A stretch of DNA of 64,000 nucleotides, from assembly GCA_025330725.1 (NCBI GenBank), contig JAIWND010000015.1, forward strand, positions 124,001 to 188,000, written 5' to 3'. The notes under the pieces are model-generated. The model was given only the letters and a program-made list of their open reading frames with translations, ran no database searches and was not told the DNA's origin. This document shows positions 62,798-64,000 of the stretch, piece after piece. The position numbers and the translations under genes are program-made. Each line of letters starts with the position of its first letter. Positions within the stretch are counted from its first letter, which is position 1. Source of the stretch: Chlamydoabsidia padenii. Lineage: Eukaryota; Mucoromycota; Mucoromycetes; Mucorales; Cunninghamellaceae.

Positions 62798-64000
62798 ATG
62801 TTGAACATTACAACCTACATTGCAAGGGTAAGTATAAAAAAAAAAGGATTCATTACGACTTGCCGCCTCTAACTTATACGTCTCTCTGTCTCTCTGTCTC
62901 TCTCTTTGTTATTATACAACTCTAGTATATTCGGTCTTTGCACGCTTGTCACGATAATATCTCCATTCCGTACAGTCACACACAATTCGGAGTCGTCCTC
63001 ATGGTTGATATTGTTGGTAAGAATCCTTATATAACAGGAAACTCGTCAATAACTAACTTGGTTTATCTTTTTGTTTGTATAAAAGGATTTAGTGCCGTAA
63101 GTACCCTGGAAATCTGATTTTGATCAAGTTACTTATATCTCTCCGGTTTTATCAACTTATAGTTGACTACTTTGGCCACCGAAAAAGGGGAATCTGGAGC
63201 GGAAGCCATCGCATTGGAAATTGGTGCTTACATGGGTGAAGTAAGTCTAGAACTAAAAGGTCATCATTGTTTTTTCTAACCTTGTTTTTATTTACTGACA
63301 GTGCATAGAAATCATCGAACAACATGGTGGGGATGTAATAAAAGTATGTATATGGTAATACATCTTTTATACTGAGAACCAACTAACTTTTTATTTCTTA
63401 TTTTTATATAGTTCTTGGGTGATGCTGTTTTGGTTTGCTTTCAGCCTGATTGTGTCGACATCTCTCTGGATCAAACCGAGCTTAAACATGTATTGATTCG
63501 ACAAGCGCTTGAATGTGGGATGCAACTGCTGGCACGAAAATCACATTATCGCGTCTACCTGACAGCTGAAGAAAGATCAAAACACCGACCATCAACGATA
63601 ACAGGGGAAACCGAACGAGGGACAAGAAACATCTTTGGTCAGCAAATCGCAGAATCCGATAACAGCAATGGTGATAACAGCAATAGTACCAGTAGCAACG
63701 ACAATGGTGACAGCATCAACAACAATAGTAGTAACAAAAACAAGAACAGTAACAGCAGAAGAAGTAGCAACAATGGTAGTGATCATCAGCAATCATCATC
63801 ATCATCAAGTACTCTCCTTATGGCCGACAAACTGGATATCTTAAACTCTAATCAAGAATATAGCATGGACTTTAACATCTGGGATTGTATACCCTTCATC
63901 AAGAATCGGCGGCGGCGGATGTTTAACCGACGGATCAGTATCTCTAGTGATGGACCAGGCGGCGTCAACTCTATCGATTTGGAACTGCATATTGCCTTGT
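62798..64000 (+). CDS. Soluble adenylyl cyclase-like protein (class III), 5' part
   Basis: Class III nucleotide cyclase related to bicarbonate-regulated soluble adenylyl cyclase (ADCY10 group), cut by the window edge. Six exons are visible: MLNITTYIAR; YIRSLHACHDNISIPYSHTQFGVVLMVDIVG; FSA; LTTLATEKGESGAEAIALEIGAYMGE; CIEIIEQHGGDVIK; and FLGDAVLVCF..., a long exon running to position 64000. The MVDIVGFSALT block and HGGDVIKFLGDAV block hold the two metal-binding Asp residues (D of VDI, D of GDA) that are essential for catalysis. GAEAIALEIG...IEIIEQHGGDVIKFLGDA is the ADCY10-like signature. After that comes a Ser/Asn-rich insertion and WDCIPFIKNRRRRMFNRRISISSDGPG, then the edge. It would make cAMP. 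The second cyclase domain and the usual long C-terminal ATPase region lie beyond the window. Confidence 0.87.

Overview
The window is eukaryotic nuclear DNA, most likely from an early-diverging fungus of the Mucoromycota (Mucorales-like, perhaps a Cunninghamellaceae/Absidia-type genome). Evidence: AT-rich intergenic DNA with many poly(A)/poly(T) runs; compact genes cut by many 50-130 nt GT-AG introns with CTAAC-type branch sites; and a gene set that fits this lineage (secreted phosphoesterases, PLD1, Bem3-type RhoGAP, chitin-precursor enzymes, a soluble class III adenylyl cyclase, a cellular protein with an integrase-like HHCC domain). The genus is inference. No plasmid, virus, CRISPR array, tRNA, rRNA or intact transposon was recognised.

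Layout. 1-453: 3' end of RPL15. 1533-4722: secreted two-domain phosphoesterase (acid-phosphatase-like plus phospholipase C-like). 5951-7128: tandem duplicate of a secreted cysteine-rich protein. 7788-9053: Golgi-type glycosyltransferase (-). 9445-11290: UGP1 (-). 12012-13931: ENTH/epsinR-like adaptor. 14530-18145: PX-PH-RhoGAP. 18730-20849: NIPA-like Mg transporter. 21586-22506: SURF4/Erv29 (-). 23216-23868: RPS14 (-), divergent from eIF3g (24087-25362). 26213-28230: gamma-tubulin (-). 28486-29668: MTD1 (-). 29926-31611: double-hotdog acyl-CoA thioesterase (-), divergent from GNA1 (31895-32642). 33004-36054: TBC1D13-like RabGAP (-), divergent from mitochondrial bS6 (37233-37739). 38466-46194: PRP8 (-). 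47215-48234: Nem1-like phosphatase (-), divergent from an NT-C2 protein (48704-49814). 51084-52212: Shewanella-like PPP phosphatase. 53128-57603: phospholipase D. 57942-58909: HHCC-domain protein (-). 59668-62487: unrecognised multi-exon gene (-). 62798 to the window end: soluble adenylyl cyclase-like gene, cut by the edge.

Functional themes are housekeeping rather than one pathway. UGP1 and GNA1 feed UDP-sugar and chitin precursor synthesis. ENT3-like, SURF4, TBC and PLD1 act in membrane traffic. Nem1 and PLD1 both bear on phosphatidic acid. RPL15, RPS14, eIF3g and bS6m serve translation, and PRP8 serves splicing.

The signals least explained by known genes are: (1) a recurrent intergenic element, core TTCAAATCCCGCC / GGCGGGATTTGAA, in about 14 copies, eight of them within about 220 bp of a start codon and often in divergent promoters; (2) the fused phosphoesterase, whose first domain lacks an expected metal-binding Glu and which has an in-frame stop just inside an intron; (3) the Cys-rich tandem pair with a homogenised 3' half; (4) an unassigned gene at 59668-62487; and (5) tandem CTAA branch-site repeats in a PRP8 intron. 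Exon borders were read by eye from GT-AG signals and reading frame, so spans for multi-exon genes run from start to stop and include introns.
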